The translations under genes were made by a program, and so were the position numbers. 64,000 nt of DNA from Candidatus Melainabacteria bacterium (GTDB taxonomy: Bacteria; Cyanobacteriota; Vampirovibrionia; Obscuribacterales; Obscuribacteraceae): the NCBI GenBank assembly GCA_016699165.1, contig CP064963.1:4973911-5037910 (forward strand), in the 5' to 3' direction. Below the pieces are notes generated by a model. That model searched no databases. It had not been told where the DNA came from and saw only the letters and a list, made by a program, of their open reading frames with translations. Numbering within the stretch: the first letter of the stretch is position 1; every line of letters starts with the position of its first letter. Shown here in pieces: positions 26,401 to 34,462 of the stretch.

Positions 26401-27299
26401 TGAGCGATTGGGTTATTTCCGCGCGAGAATCTGATTGCTTGTTTGTATTCTTCCTGCGCTTGAGCAAAGTCTCCTCTGTATTGAAGAGCTTGACCCATAC
26501 CGATGTGATTTTCAGGTGCAGTAGGATTGGCTTTGATAGCGGCATCCCAACCGGCAACCAGAGCATCAAGCACATCTGAATCGTTTGGATTTAATGTCAG
26601 CGCGCGAGCGTAAGCTTTGATGGCGCTTGCAACATCTTTTTTGGCCTGGAATGCTTGACCGATTTTCACCTCAAGACCAGCTGAATCTGCCGATCTCGTT
26701 GCTGCCTGATATTCGGTAACTGCCTGGTCAATTTTGCCCTGTACACGCAAAACATCGCCTAGTTTTTCATGAGTAGGTGCGTCGTCTTTGAGAGCCAGAG
26801 CGGCTTTGTATTCGACAATGGCGCCGGCAAAATCATCGCCTGATTTTCTGGCTGCGTCTCCAAGATCTACGCGGTCTTTAAAATTGTTTGGGTCACGGCT
26901 CATCATTCTGATGATGCCTTCAAGATTATGTTGAGTAGTTACATTTTTAGCATCGAGTATCAATGCTTTGTGAAACATTTTGATTGCTTGCGAAGGATTG
27001 CCTTGTTGAGACAGACCGTAATTGTTGTAAGCGATAGAAAGATTAGAGCGCGCCATTTCATACGTAGGATCCTGGCGTACAGCTTCTTCGAGCTTTTGAA
27101 TGGCTAGGGCATAATTGCCCTTGTTGAGAGCGTTTACACCTTCGTTATTTAAATTGATTACCGATGACGAGGTCCCTTGAGCGTAGGCTGGCTGACCTTG
27201 ACTGGCGAGCAACGCCACCGCAAGTGGTGAACCTGTAATTTCCATAAGACACAAGAGTGCCACCAAATATGATGCTTGTGCCGACTTCCCGCTAGCCAA
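23463..27299 (-). CDS. Very large secreted TPR protein
   Basis: 1278 aa starting at a TTG with GGGAGGA about ten bases upstream. A hydrophobic segment ending in PAYAQ (about residue 41) is a signal peptide. The rest is a continuous array of tetratricopeptide repeats (typical units: AIVYVNMGSAYQAKKDYDNA, then MDCYQKGLRIDPQN). The C-terminal two-thirds shows a higher-order repeat of about 215 residues, each ending in LY.LG....GNGAKA...Y..YLQ.APGGQY....AR.DAL, so it grew by duplication of multi-TPR blocks. It ends in a basic tail (KPPARRR). Such extracytoplasmic TPR superhelices usually serve as protein-binding scaffolds. The partner is unknown. Confidence 0.75.
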   Translation of the reverse strand: MASGKSAQASYLVALLCLMEITGSPLAVALLASQGQPAYAQGTSSSVINLNNEGVNALNKGNYALAIQKLEEAVRQDPTYEMARSNLSIAYNNYGLSQQGNPSQAIKMFHKALILDAKNVTTQHNLEGIIRMMSRDPNNFKDRVDLGDAARKSGDDFAGAIVEYKAALALKDDAPTHEKLGDVLRVQGKIDQAVTEYQAATRSADSAGLEVKIGQAFQAKKDVASAIKAYARALTLNPNDSDVLDALVAGWDAAIKANPTAPENHIGMGQALQYRGDFAQAQEEYKQAIRFSRGNNPIAQDLLAKLPGVMKKAEVDKHINLGVDLQAKNLYDQAIEEYKLALQADPNNAVIYVNMGSAYQAKKDYDNAMDCYQKGLRIDPQNKGAMEGLATCNKHKEEQRVVTLNKEADSLFKAGKFDEALARFQELLKKDQNDPAIHFNIGAALEGKKDLDGAIDEYRLAVKLDPKSKAYADALSSAIDDKVAPVIKQALAAHQAKNYTEAINLYNQALAIRPDSPDNDEIWFNMGAAQFSKEDYRAAQLSYEKAYKLDPKGRVDDLYYIGTILEHYGNGGDAVASYKNYLAQAPGGTNAAAAKARVAALSKNITDTVKIKSESQLATEKDAADAYNAAVKLQESKQYDQAIAKYQEAIAKNDKEVDYVYSLGTAYQAKDDYDNAMLWYQKAKAMDPKADYIDKAMASVYQDQAGPLVEQAVAKQTAGDMKGAIVLYQQAVKLVPNNARVWTNLGICFQETDAFDQARNAYQKAYDLDNKNEIGNLYLLGAIDENSGQGAKAKSEYATYLQKAPGGQYYQLAKARLDALTKNVNDTQPLASSSDRANSASATTAYEAGVNAQKASDFDEAIKQYTAASKAMPKEPAYAYALGTAYQGKGDYDNAIASYKQALAISNNAQLNEQVKNAMESAIGQKVAPLIDDANKAYGAADYATAAAKYQEALAIQPNNADAYTFLAASYQFMGNFAQARQAYDNGFRVGGKAKADNLYFLGMLDETDGNGAKAITTYQKYLQNAPTGQYKAAAQGRIDALKANVNAVQKIQTKAEQEKSASMQQAYTDAVNLQQAGKYDEAEKKYQEGIAAAPNEPSLYYGLGTNYQAKGDMENALKNYEKAVALAPKEKTYIDTLRDAKLAVNQAKAAPLLESAYKKQTATPPDYPGAIADYLGALRIADDPGTHFNLGTAYQGKGDNAQALQEYSKAIQGDGKNPDYYYYRATVYEALQQLPAAKGDYAKYLQLAPTGQNAADAKERLKLLGGAGTAKPPARRR

Positions 27300-27450
27300 T
27301 TTAAAACTATCCTCCCAAACGTCGCCAAAGACTTATGTTCTCTTGAAATCAATCTATACTAAAGCGTCCCATTTTTCTCTATGGGAAACCCTAAATATAA
27401 AGCATTTTGGACTTTAAGTAAGACGTCAGGAGGATGAGAATGTTTCGATT

Positions 27451-28119
27451 TTAGTACTCAGGTTCGATAAGCCCGTAATCGCTATCTCTTCGGTGATAAA
27501 CAGAGCAGACTTTATTTGAATCTTTGTTCAAGAATAAATAAAAGTCGTGTCCCAATAAGTCCATTGCTTGGCAGGCTTCATCAACCGACATCGGCTTTAA
27601 GGCAAATTTCTTGGCACGCACAACTCTAGGGTCAGCACCTGGCTCTACCGATACAGTTTTAATGGTTTCTGTGCCGTTTTTGCTCTTGGTTGCAGCTTTT
27701 AGCGCCAGTTCTTTTGCGGCGAAATCGACTTCGTCCTCGTCGTATTCGATGACGTCTTCGTCTGCTTGACCGCCCGTAACCTTTTTATCTTTTTGTTTTT
27801 TATCTTTAGATTTATGACCGTTGTCCAGGTAACGCGTTTTGTATTTGCGAAGCTGGCGCTCTACTTTGTCCGCCACAAGGTCAATGGAGGCGTACATATT
27901 TTCGGTCGATTCTTCTCCGCGAATAATCTGTCCGTGGAGGTTAATGGTTATTTCTGCCGTTTGGCTTCTTGCAACTGAGGGATTTTTTGAAACGCTCAAT
28001 AGCGCTTTGCAATCAAAATCGTGCTCGAAGTGTTTTTGTGCTCTTTGCAGTTTGTCGCTCAAGTAGTCCTTCAAGGCTGAAGTGACTTCTATATTGCGTC
28101 CGGTTACCGTAACTTGCAT
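27451..28119 (-). CDS. hpf: Ribosome hibernation promoting factor, long form
   Basis: 222 aa from the ATG at 28119 (AGGAG eight bases upstream). Another ATG at 28125 is only two bases from that site and is unlikely. The N-terminal ~100 residues form the S30AE/YfiA domain (QVTVTGRNIEVTSALKDYL, NMYASIDLVADKVERQLRKYK). A charged linker follows, then the C-terminal dimerisation domain (KRFALKPM-like KKFALKPMSVDEACQAMDLL, FYLFLNKDSNKVCSVYHRRD). Long HPF joins 70S ribosomes into 100S dimers in resting cells. The linker is longer than usual (about 60 residues, rich in Asp, Glu and Lys). Confidence 0.92.
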   Translation of the reverse strand: MQVTVTGRNIEVTSALKDYLSDKLQRAQKHFEHDFDCKALLSVSKNPSVARSQTAEITINLHGQIIRGEESTENMYASIDLVADKVERQLRKYKTRYLDNGHKSKDKKQKDKKVTGGQADEDVIEYDEDEVDFAAKELALKAATKSKNGTETIKTVSVEPGADPRVVRAKKFALKPMSVDEACQAMDLLGHDFYLFLNKDSNKVCSVYHRRDSDYGLIEPEY

Positions 28120-28242
28120 GGTCATTTCTCCTGTTTCTTGACATGGAAAAGCCCCGGATCACAAACGCCTTCCGGATCCTATGTCGTCAAACGCTAACTT
28201 GATCGTAGCAGCAACAATGAAAAATGGCCAACAATTTAATTC

Positions 28243-29583
28243 TTAGTGACTGACATGCAAAATAAGTTCGCCAATGTCGAAATAGTTAGCTGCTTCGTTG
28301 TTTTGGTGGTTTTGATGATTCAAAGTAGGAGCTGTACTGGCTTGAGCTGGGGCAACAAACCAATTTTGAAGGCTTTGTTTGCGACTCTGACTTTTCAAAG
28401 CCACTACTTTAGATGTAATTCTGTGGGCTTCGTGCTTGCTAATGGGTTCGTTTAAGTTCTCAGTGCCTTCGATTAAATTTAGAGATTTGAGCACATTGTG
28501 ACAAGTGAGAGGACTTGCATGTTTCTGATTAAGACCTTCATGCGTAATCCATTTATAGAATTGAGCTTTGGAAACAGGCTGTGCTGGGTCAAGACTTTTG
28601 CCTTCATCGCTTTGGGCAGGGACGTGACCTTGTGAAATCAAATATTTAAGACTGTTCAAGCGATGCTTGTTATTGGCTGGGAAATAATCGCTATATTTGC
28701 CCATGCACAAAAACTGCTCTTCGGTCATTTGATGAAAAGGATAAAGACTGGCACTGGTTGCCGAAGTATCCTTGCAAGCTTTCATGAAATCGAGAATGTC
28801 CGCCTGGTGAGTCTTCATGCCATCGCCTATGACATGGACATCTACGTCAGGGCGCCCGCACAATTCACGTACTTTTTTGACAGTGTCTCTAGTGTAGTTA
28901 TGTGCATGTAGCTTGGTGTATTTACTGTTCCAATAAGCCATCGGGGCGATTACATCATAATATTTGTCGAGCAATTTCCACGGTGTGCGCGCCACCTGCG
29001 GTGCCTTGTTCAGTGGACTATAAACCACGGCAACCATGGGATATTTGTCTCCCAGGCTTTGACGAAGCTGTTTGCTGTAAGCTTCAACTTTGCCATAAGA
29101 AAGGTCTTGTTCCAGGTTTGCGGCTAAGCCATCAAAACCAGCTCCAGATGGAGTTCGGAAGTTGCAAGCGTCAACCAATTTTTGGGCGTCGGCTTCTGGA
29201 TTTGCAAGTGTTGCAAACGACCAGGCCAGTACGTTAATTTTGTATTTGTGGCAAGCTTCAATAATTTTGCCTACATTTTCAGCATCGGCTAAAGCTGGAG
29301 TGTTGCTGCGCGAAGTCTGCAAAAAAATGTTGGACACGCCGTGATTGTGCAGCTTAAGACAGTACTGTTCCAGATTGTCTTTGGGATGACTCCACATATT
29401 GACCCAAATGCCAGGACCTTCAGCAAGGCCTTGTCCATAATTCGAACTAACTGGTTGGTGCTCAATAGCCTGCGCCGGGCGCACAACTACTAAGAACAGA
29501 CCAAACAATAAAGATAGCGTAGCCGCTTTAATGTTAATAGACCGGCGCGAAGTGCCGGTTTGGGCTGAGTGCATATTGTTCAT
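28243..29583 (-). CDS. Secreted TIM-barrel (glycoside-hydrolase-like) protein
   Basis: 446 aa with a signal peptide (hydrophobic run ending PAQA, about residue 39). Residues ~55-310 have a barrel-like alternation of strands and helices: GIWVNMW, VSNIFLQTSRSN, KINVLAWSFATL, GFDGLAANLEQDL, MVAVVYSPL, YDVIAPMAYWN, DVHVIGDG. The pattern, with acidic residues at strand ends, resembles putative glycosyl-hydrolase-like barrels. The C-terminal part (SKAQFYKWITHEGLN, ISKHEAHRITSKVVAL) resembles S-layer-homology-like repeats and may bind the cell wall. No precise family or substrate is claimed. Confidence 0.55.
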   Translation of the reverse strand: MNNMHSAQTGTSRRSINIKAATLSLLFGLFLVVVRPAQAIEHQPVSSNYGQGLAEGPGIWVNMWSHPKDNLEQYCLKLHNHGVSNIFLQTSRSNTPALADAENVGKIIEACHKYKINVLAWSFATLANPEADAQKLVDACNFRTPSGAGFDGLAANLEQDLSYGKVEAYSKQLRQSLGDKYPMVAVVYSPLNKAPQVARTPWKLLDKYYDVIAPMAYWNSKYTKLHAHNYTRDTVKKVRELCGRPDVDVHVIGDGMKTHQADILDFMKACKDTSATSASLYPFHQMTEEQFLCMGKYSDYFPANNKHRLNSLKYLISQGHVPAQSDEGKSLDPAQPVSKAQFYKWITHEGLNQKHASPLTCHNVLKSLNLIEGTENLNEPISKHEAHRITSKVVALKSQSRKQSLQNWFVAPAQASTAPTLNHQNHQNNEAANYFDIGELILHVSH

Positions 29584-29792
29584 AAGACCGCTTTTCTAGT
29601 AAGGCTGGCTTTGAGTGGACGAGGAGAATAGATGGATTAGATATCTAGACTAATTATAAGGGCAAAACCCGCTTTGTGGGCGGATTTCTAATGTTCTTTC
29701 TTTGATATACCAACTTTATTATCAGAATAAGCGTGATGGTATCCTTAAATTAGATCTTTTAGTGTCATAGCCGATGTGTTATTAATTGCAGA

Positions 29793-30365
29793 ATGAAAGA
29801 CGAAGAAATACAAAAAAAACTAATTAAGCTCGAATCTGCGGTGCTCAAAGAAAGCACCGAAGTGGCCGCTCCTCAAAGAAGCACCGAGCTTATCGATACT
29901 GATTTGCGCGGCTCCAGTAATTCTAAAGAGTCACTTGCTCCAACCAAAGACGACTTCAAATATTTTGGTGGAATGGCACTTGTCACTTTGGGTTTGTTTT
30001 TGCTTTTCCAGCACGTGAAACTCACTACCGGTTGGGGCTTTTGGGGCATGTCCGCCACGCACGGAATCGGACTGCTTCTGGTACCACTAATATTTGGCAT
30101 TGGCTGGATTTTTTACAACGCTAAAAATGTATGGGGATGGATTATTACAGCCGTTACTGTTGTCACAATGATATTTGCTGTTTTGTCCAGTTTGCGTCTG
30201 CAATTCGATCAAATGTCGATGCTTGGTGTTGTTTTCATGCTTCTTCCTTTTGCTCTGGGCTTTGCTCTAATTCTGCAAGGAATCGGCGGTCCGAATGGAT
30301 TGAAGAAAGTTATCGCCGACAAGATTGCCGAATCAAAGGCCGATGCTAAGTCGCGTAAATCTTAG
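29793..30365 (+). CDS. Four-helix membrane protein of unknown function
   Basis: 190 aa. A charged cytoplasmic N-terminus of about 55 residues is followed by about four membrane helices with Trp-rich turns (TTGWGFWGMSATHGIG) and a basic C-terminus (KADAKSRKS). The plan resembles small bacterial membrane proteins with an N-terminal SHOCT-like or helical tail, but I cannot assign a family. It stands alone between a divergent and a convergent gene. Confidence 0.55.
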   Translation: MKDEEIQKKLIKLESAVLKESTEVAAPQRSTELIDTDLRGSSNSKESLAPTKDDFKYFGGMALVTLGLFLLFQHVKLTTGWGFWGMSATHGIGLLLVPLIFGIGWIFYNAKNVWGWIITAVTVVTMIFAVLSSLRLQFDQMSMLGVVFMLLPFALGFALILQGIGGPNGLKKVIADKIAESKADAKSRKS

Positions 30366-30407
30366 TCAGTCAAAAATCTAACACCAAATGCTGAGCGTTG
30401 AAATCTC

Positions 30408-30460
30408 TTGGGGTCAACCATAAGTATTACGGCATGTTTTACTTATGGTTGGCACCCAGA
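30408..30460. repeat. Hairpin repeat element, copy B
   Basis: Second copy of the element at 5018-5070. The stem is AACCATAAGTA with TACTTATGGTT around a loop containing CGGCATG. At the position where copy A pairs C with G, this copy pairs T with A, a compensatory change. It lies between two convergent genes, downstream of both. Confidence 0.6.
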
Positions 30461-30497
30461 CTATAAAAGTAGTCTCAATCTGTTGTGAGATTTTTGA

Positions 30498-31637
30498 TTA
30501 GTCGTCCAACAAAGATTCAGGCATATCGGGCGAGGAGACGTTATCACCTGTTGTTGGCTGCAATTTGATTCGGGTCATATCTTGCGGCAATTCTTTTATG
30601 ACAGGAGCTTCGGGTGGAGCAATTATCGGCTCGGTTTCTTCAGATGCTATTTGAGCACCATCGAATTCCTGCCACGACTTTGCCATATCCTTTATATTGT
30701 CTAAACGAGACGCAATTGCGTTCTGGCGAAACTTGTCTTTGGCAAGCAAGAATCCGCCCCAATCAAACAATACTGGATCTGTATGATCCCCTTGCTGAGC
30801 GTATCTGTGAGTGATGACATTTTCTTGACTGACACAATAACGTTCTTGCAAATAATTGACCAGACGAATAACTGCCTGCACCATCTCTGGTGGATAGTTC
30901 TGTCTGCCGCAATGATTCATTTCTATGCCGACACTATTGTCGTTATTGATACCAGGTAGTGTTTTTAAAATATTGATGTGTACAGTAGCAAGGTCTGGAT
31001 CGACTGCCTGATAGATGGTGCCGTCGCGCTCGACTACATATTGCGCACCAGGATGACGTCTGCCTCTTCCGTTCCATCCTTCTATTACGCGAATGGCGCT
31101 TACTGGAATTCCGGTCTCGGTCGAGTGGACAATTATATGTTTAACAGGCTCGCGTCGCCAGTATATGCCACCTTTGAGTGGATGATATTGAAAAACACCT
31201 GCGCGGACAAGAGCTCTGGGATTATGTTTGGCAGCAAGTCCTTGTTTGAAGTCGTGAGCAATTTTTTCTGACTGGTCTTCTGGCAATGGACTGCGATCGT
31301 ATGCCGGCGCATTCATCATAAACATTTCAATTGGATATGCATAACGCGGACGATGCGCTACGTGATGTTTGTGATGTCGCCCGTGGTGCTTCGCCACATG
31401 CGAAGAGTGGTGGCTAGATTTGCCACCATGTTTTTTGCTGCGACTGTGAGCGGCATGGCTTGAATGGCTGGAATGGCTAGAACGACCGGAACTTTTGGGC
31501 GATGACGATTTACGCGTGCGAGCATCGCAAGCGTTTGAATCGAAATTGAGCAGTTGAGCGAAAAGTAGTAAGCAAAAAACAGATACGAATTTTTCCAATT
31601 CTAAAATGACTCCAAATAAAAACCGCACAGCCACCAA
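30498..31637 (-). CDS. N-acetylmuramoyl-L-alanine amidase (Amidase_2/PGRP fold)
   Basis: Up to 379 aa. The N-terminus has a hydrophobic signal segment (about residues 12-30), then a Ser/His/Lys-rich low-complexity region (about 45-95, HSSHSSHAAHSRSKKHGG). The amidase domain is at about residues 155-320: HIIVHSTET (zinc His), GAQYVVERDGTIYQ, NSVGIEMNH and a second zinc His with HTDP. It would cut the lactyl-amide bond between MurNAc and L-Ala in peptidoglycan. The His-rich linker is unusual and might bind metal or polyanionic wall material. The exact start among several TTG/GTG codons (31637, 31634, 31628) is uncertain. Confidence 0.8.
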   Translation of the reverse strand: MVAVRFLFGVILELEKFVSVFCLLLFAQLLNFDSNACDARTRKSSSPKSSGRSSHSSHSSHAAHSRSKKHGGKSSHHSSHVAKHHGRHHKHHVAHRPRYAYPIEMFMMNAPAYDRSPLPEDQSEKIAHDFKQGLAAKHNPRALVRAGVFQYHPLKGGIYWRREPVKHIIVHSTETGIPVSAIRVIEGWNGRGRRHPGAQYVVERDGTIYQAVDPDLATVHINILKTLPGINNDNSVGIEMNHCGRQNYPPEMVQAVIRLVNYLQERYCVSQENVITHRYAQQGDHTDPVLFDWGGFLLAKDKFRQNAIASRLDNIKDMAKSWQEFDGAQIASEETEPIIAPPEAPVIKELPQDMTRIKLQPTTGDNVSSPDMPESLLDD

Positions 31638-31690
31638 GTTCTATTGTAAGGCCGTTGTCAAAAAGATCAAGGACAAGCTAGAAACTAATT

Positions 31691-32830
31691 CTAGTCTATC
31701 CAGCCGCCACCAAGTATATACGTGTCACTCATGTCGTATATGCCAAGCACTTGTCCAGGTGTAATTGCTGGTTCGGGCTCGTCGAATACAACTCGTACTT
31801 TATATAAATCGTTTTCGCTTTCACGTGCAAATGGGTAGACCATCGCTTTTTTAGTGCGACTGTTATAACGCACTTTGCAGAGTGCTTCAAAAGGTTCGCT
31901 TGGAATATTGGGCACAAGCCAATTGACAAATGAAGCAGTCAATTCGCTTGAAAGCAATGATTCTTTTGGTCCCACATAAACTGTGCGTGTATCGGGATCG
32001 AGCGATATTACATACAAAGGCTCGCTGTAAGCAATTTTGATACCGCGTCTTTGTCCAATGGTGTAATTGTGCGTGCCTTCGTGCTGACCAAGCACCTCGC
32101 CTGTCACCACATGAATTATGGCACCTGGTTTTGCATCCAGATGATTTGAAAGATAGTCTTGTACAGTGCTTCCTTGCGGAATAAAACACAAGTCCTGACT
32201 ATCGGGCCTATTTGCCACCACTAAATTGCGCTCTTGTGCCATGCCTCGAATTTCGGTTTTGAGCAAATCGCCAAGCGGCAACATAGTCGATTCAAGCTGC
32301 TCGCGGGTGATTCCCCAGAGAACATAGGACTGGTCTTTTGTATTATCTTTGGCGCGTGCCAGATGCTTGATGCCGTCTACTTCCAAGACGCGTGCATAGT
32401 GTCCGGTGGCAATGTATTTTGCATTTAAATGCTTTTTGGCGTAATTGAGCAGTGCGCCCCACTTAATTAGAGTGTTGCACAAGCTGCACGGCAAGGGCGT
32501 CTTCGCCCGCTCGTAAGACTGGTGAAACTGGTCGATGATTTGTGACTTAAATAATTCACGCAAATCTACTGCATGGTGCTCGATATTCAAATCTTCGCAC
32601 ACGCGTGCTGCATCAATCATTCCGGTGTCGCAACAACGACTGCCCGATTTAATTAGCCAGCCTGTGACACCAATTACTTCGTATCCCTGCTCTAAAAGAA
32701 GAGCAGCACATGTAGACGAATCAACGCCGCCGGACATAAGAACGGCAACGCGAGTTTTGGTGGGGTCACTTACGCGGTTGCGCACAGCTTGAGGGCTGTT
32801 CTTTTCCACGATTTCACAAACTGAATCCAT
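31691..32830 (-). CDS. mnmA: tRNA-specific 2-thiouridylase MnmA
   Basis: 379 aa. The PP-loop SGGVDSS (residues 33-39) binds ATP. CSLCN and DLCFIPQG hold the two catalytic cysteines. GQRRGIKIAYSEPLYV and the C-terminal barrel are typical of the family. MnmA puts sulphur on C2 of the wobble uridine in tRNA for Lys, Glu and Gln. The N-terminal 20 residues before TRVAVLMSGG are an extra, poorly conserved stretch. No sulphur-relay partner is adjacent. Confidence 0.94.
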   Translation of the reverse strand: MDSVCEIVEKNSPQAVRNRVSDPTKTRVAVLMSGGVDSSTCAALLLEQGYEVIGVTGWLIKSGSRCCDTGMIDAARVCEDLNIEHHAVDLRELFKSQIIDQFHQSYERAKTPLPCSLCNTLIKWGALLNYAKKHLNAKYIATGHYARVLEVDGIKHLARAKDNTKDQSYVLWGITREQLESTMLPLGDLLKTEIRGMAQERNLVVANRPDSQDLCFIPQGSTVQDYLSNHLDAKPGAIIHVVTGEVLGQHEGTHNYTIGQRRGIKIAYSEPLYVISLDPDTRTVYVGPKESLLSSELTASFVNWLVPNIPSEPFEALCKVRYNSRTKKAMVYPFARESENDLYKVRVVFDEPEPAITPGQVLGIYDMSDTYILGGGWID

Positions 32831-32887
32831 AGATAAACATTATATTGACAAGTGGAAGCTCTGGGAATTAGCCCCGCTTAATTTAAT

Positions 32888-34366
32888 CTACTTTTTCAAG
32901 TGCAGACGGGCATTAGCCACGTTTACACCCTTTGGATTCAACTTCAAATAAGTTTTGAATTCACGCTCAGCTTCGCTTTTCTTGCCCATTTTCTCAAGTA
33001 GAAGGGCTCGGTTGTAATGCAGAACCGGAAATTTGCCCGAAGATTGCACAATACCCATTTTAAATGCCTGGTCTGCTAAATCGAGCTTGCCTTCTTGTTT
33101 GAGCAACATGCCATGCAAATTAAATGCCAGGGGACAGGTCTCACCCAGCTTCTTGGCTGTGGCAACAGCCTTTTCGCACTCGAAGAATGCAGCGTTACTG
33201 TCGCCAGATAGTCTCAGCGCCTGGGCTAAATTGTAGTGCAATAGCGGCACTGTGCCTGAATCTTCAAGCATGATAGCTTTCTTGAAATATTCGACCGCTT
33301 CTTGTGCTTTGGTCGAATTGCCTTGCTGGGTGAGGGCTAGACCAAATAAGTTCCAAAATTGAGGATTGGCAGAAATAGAACTTTTTACTACTTTGCGGCA
33401 GTCCCATTCAGCTTCGACATATTTTCCCGTCTTTATATAACCGGTTATATTTTTGATGGTGCCATTTTCAGAACTGTCTTGTTTGGGCGCTTCTTCTGTC
33501 ATTCCAAGCGACTTTCGCATAGCCAGAATCTTTTGTCTGGTATCGTTAATGTAGGCAGGTTCTGTTTCGAATTTGAGTGACTGATTGAAGGCATCAAGCG
33601 CGTTTTTGAGGTCATTTTTGCGCTCAAGCACAAGTCCTAAATGATAATAAGCAAGCGCGTAATCGGGCTTAAGCTTGATGGCAAGCCGACCTTCTTTTTC
33701 TGCCTGATCTAAATTATCGAGACAATAATAAGTACTGGCAAGGCCATTGTGGGCGAAAGCAAAGCTTGCATCAGCTTCGACCGATTTTTTGAATTGCTCA
33801 AGCGCTTCGTCATAACGCTTTTGGTCGCGCAAAACATTTCCTAAACTGTAATGCAACTTTGCATCTTTGCCTTTAGTAAGGCGTAATGCCATTTTGTAGA
33901 GCGACTCGGATTCGGCATATTGTTTTAACTTATAGCGAACCACAGCTAGATTGCACAAACTAGGCAGAAAAGTGGGGTTGATATCAATCGCCTTTTCATA
34001 AGCGTTTGCTGCTTGAGTCAAATCTCCAGAGCGATAGTAAACAAGCCCAATATTGTTGTGCGCCTCAAAGCAACGCCCATTTATACTGAGTGCCTTTTCA
34101 AACGAGATTTTGGCTTGAGGGAAATTGCCTTTTTTTAGAAGCTCGCTGCCTTCTTGCAAATATTCGTAAATTTGCGCAGGATACTTGGAATTATTAAAAT
34201 CGTTAGAGTTATTGCTATCTGCACTTTGAGCAGATGCGCCAAGCAAGGCTTCGCCGCTTGCAAAACTGCACAATAAAGTAAGCATCAAAAGACCACCGAG
34301 TAATCGCCTTTGGCGAGGCGATTTTTGCGTAATCTTGCTGGAAATGGCTTTGTCTGTGATCTGCAT
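32888..34366 (-). CDS. Secreted TPR protein
   Basis: 492 aa with a signal peptide (hydrophobic segment ending LLGASAQSA, about residue 48). Around eleven tetratricopeptide repeats follow (for example AHNNIGLVYYRSGDLTQAAN, AYEKAIDINPTFLPSLCNLA). A short break near residues 290-315 separates two TPR blocks. It ends with a single basic helix. Like the larger TPR protein at 23.5-27.3 kb it is likely an extracytoplasmic scaffold. The gene is transcribed away from mfd. Confidence 0.7.
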   Translation of the reverse strand: MQITDKAISSKITQKSPRQRRLLGGLLMLTLLCSFASGEALLGASAQSADSNNSNDFNNSKYPAQIYEYLQEGSELLKKGNFPQAKISFEKALSINGRCFEAHNNIGLVYYRSGDLTQAANAYEKAIDINPTFLPSLCNLAVVRYKLKQYAESESLYKMALRLTKGKDAKLHYSLGNVLRDQKRYDEALEQFKKSVEADASFAFAHNGLASTYYCLDNLDQAEKEGRLAIKLKPDYALAYYHLGLVLERKNDLKNALDAFNQSLKFETEPAYINDTRQKILAMRKSLGMTEEAPKQDSSENGTIKNITGYIKTGKYVEAEWDCRKVVKSSISANPQFWNLFGLALTQQGNSTKAQEAVEYFKKAIMLEDSGTVPLLHYNLAQALRLSGDSNAAFFECEKAVATAKKLGETCPLAFNLHGMLLKQEGKLDLADQAFKMGIVQSSGKFPVLHYNRALLLEKMGKKSEAEREFKTYLKLNPKGVNVANARLHLKK

Positions 34367-34462
34367 CTTTGCTTATGCTAATATACAAGATTCGCTCTTT
34401 AAGCTCTCATGCTTATCAATAATATAGGCGTTTAACTCTTGAGAGTAGCCCCGTCCAATTAC

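Noticed and set aside
27366..27388. CCCAT-ttttctct-ATGGG hairpin upstream of the large TPR gene as a fifth operator
   Set aside because: The half-sites point the opposite way from those of sites 1-4, and the spacing differs.
28139..28185. Hairpin (GGATC/GATCC with outer GACAT/ATGTC) upstream of hpf as a riboswitch
   Set aside because: The loop is long and no known riboswitch core was recognised. It may be chance.
29645..29690. CCCGC-tttgt-GGGCGG hairpin as a terminator
   Set aside because: No gene ends here on either strand, and it lies between divergent genes.
30366..30500. Outer inverted repeat TCAAAAATCT/AGATTTTTGA around hairpin copy B
   Set aside because: Arms are AT-rich, 110 bases apart, and one overlaps the end of the amidase gene, so chance is likely.
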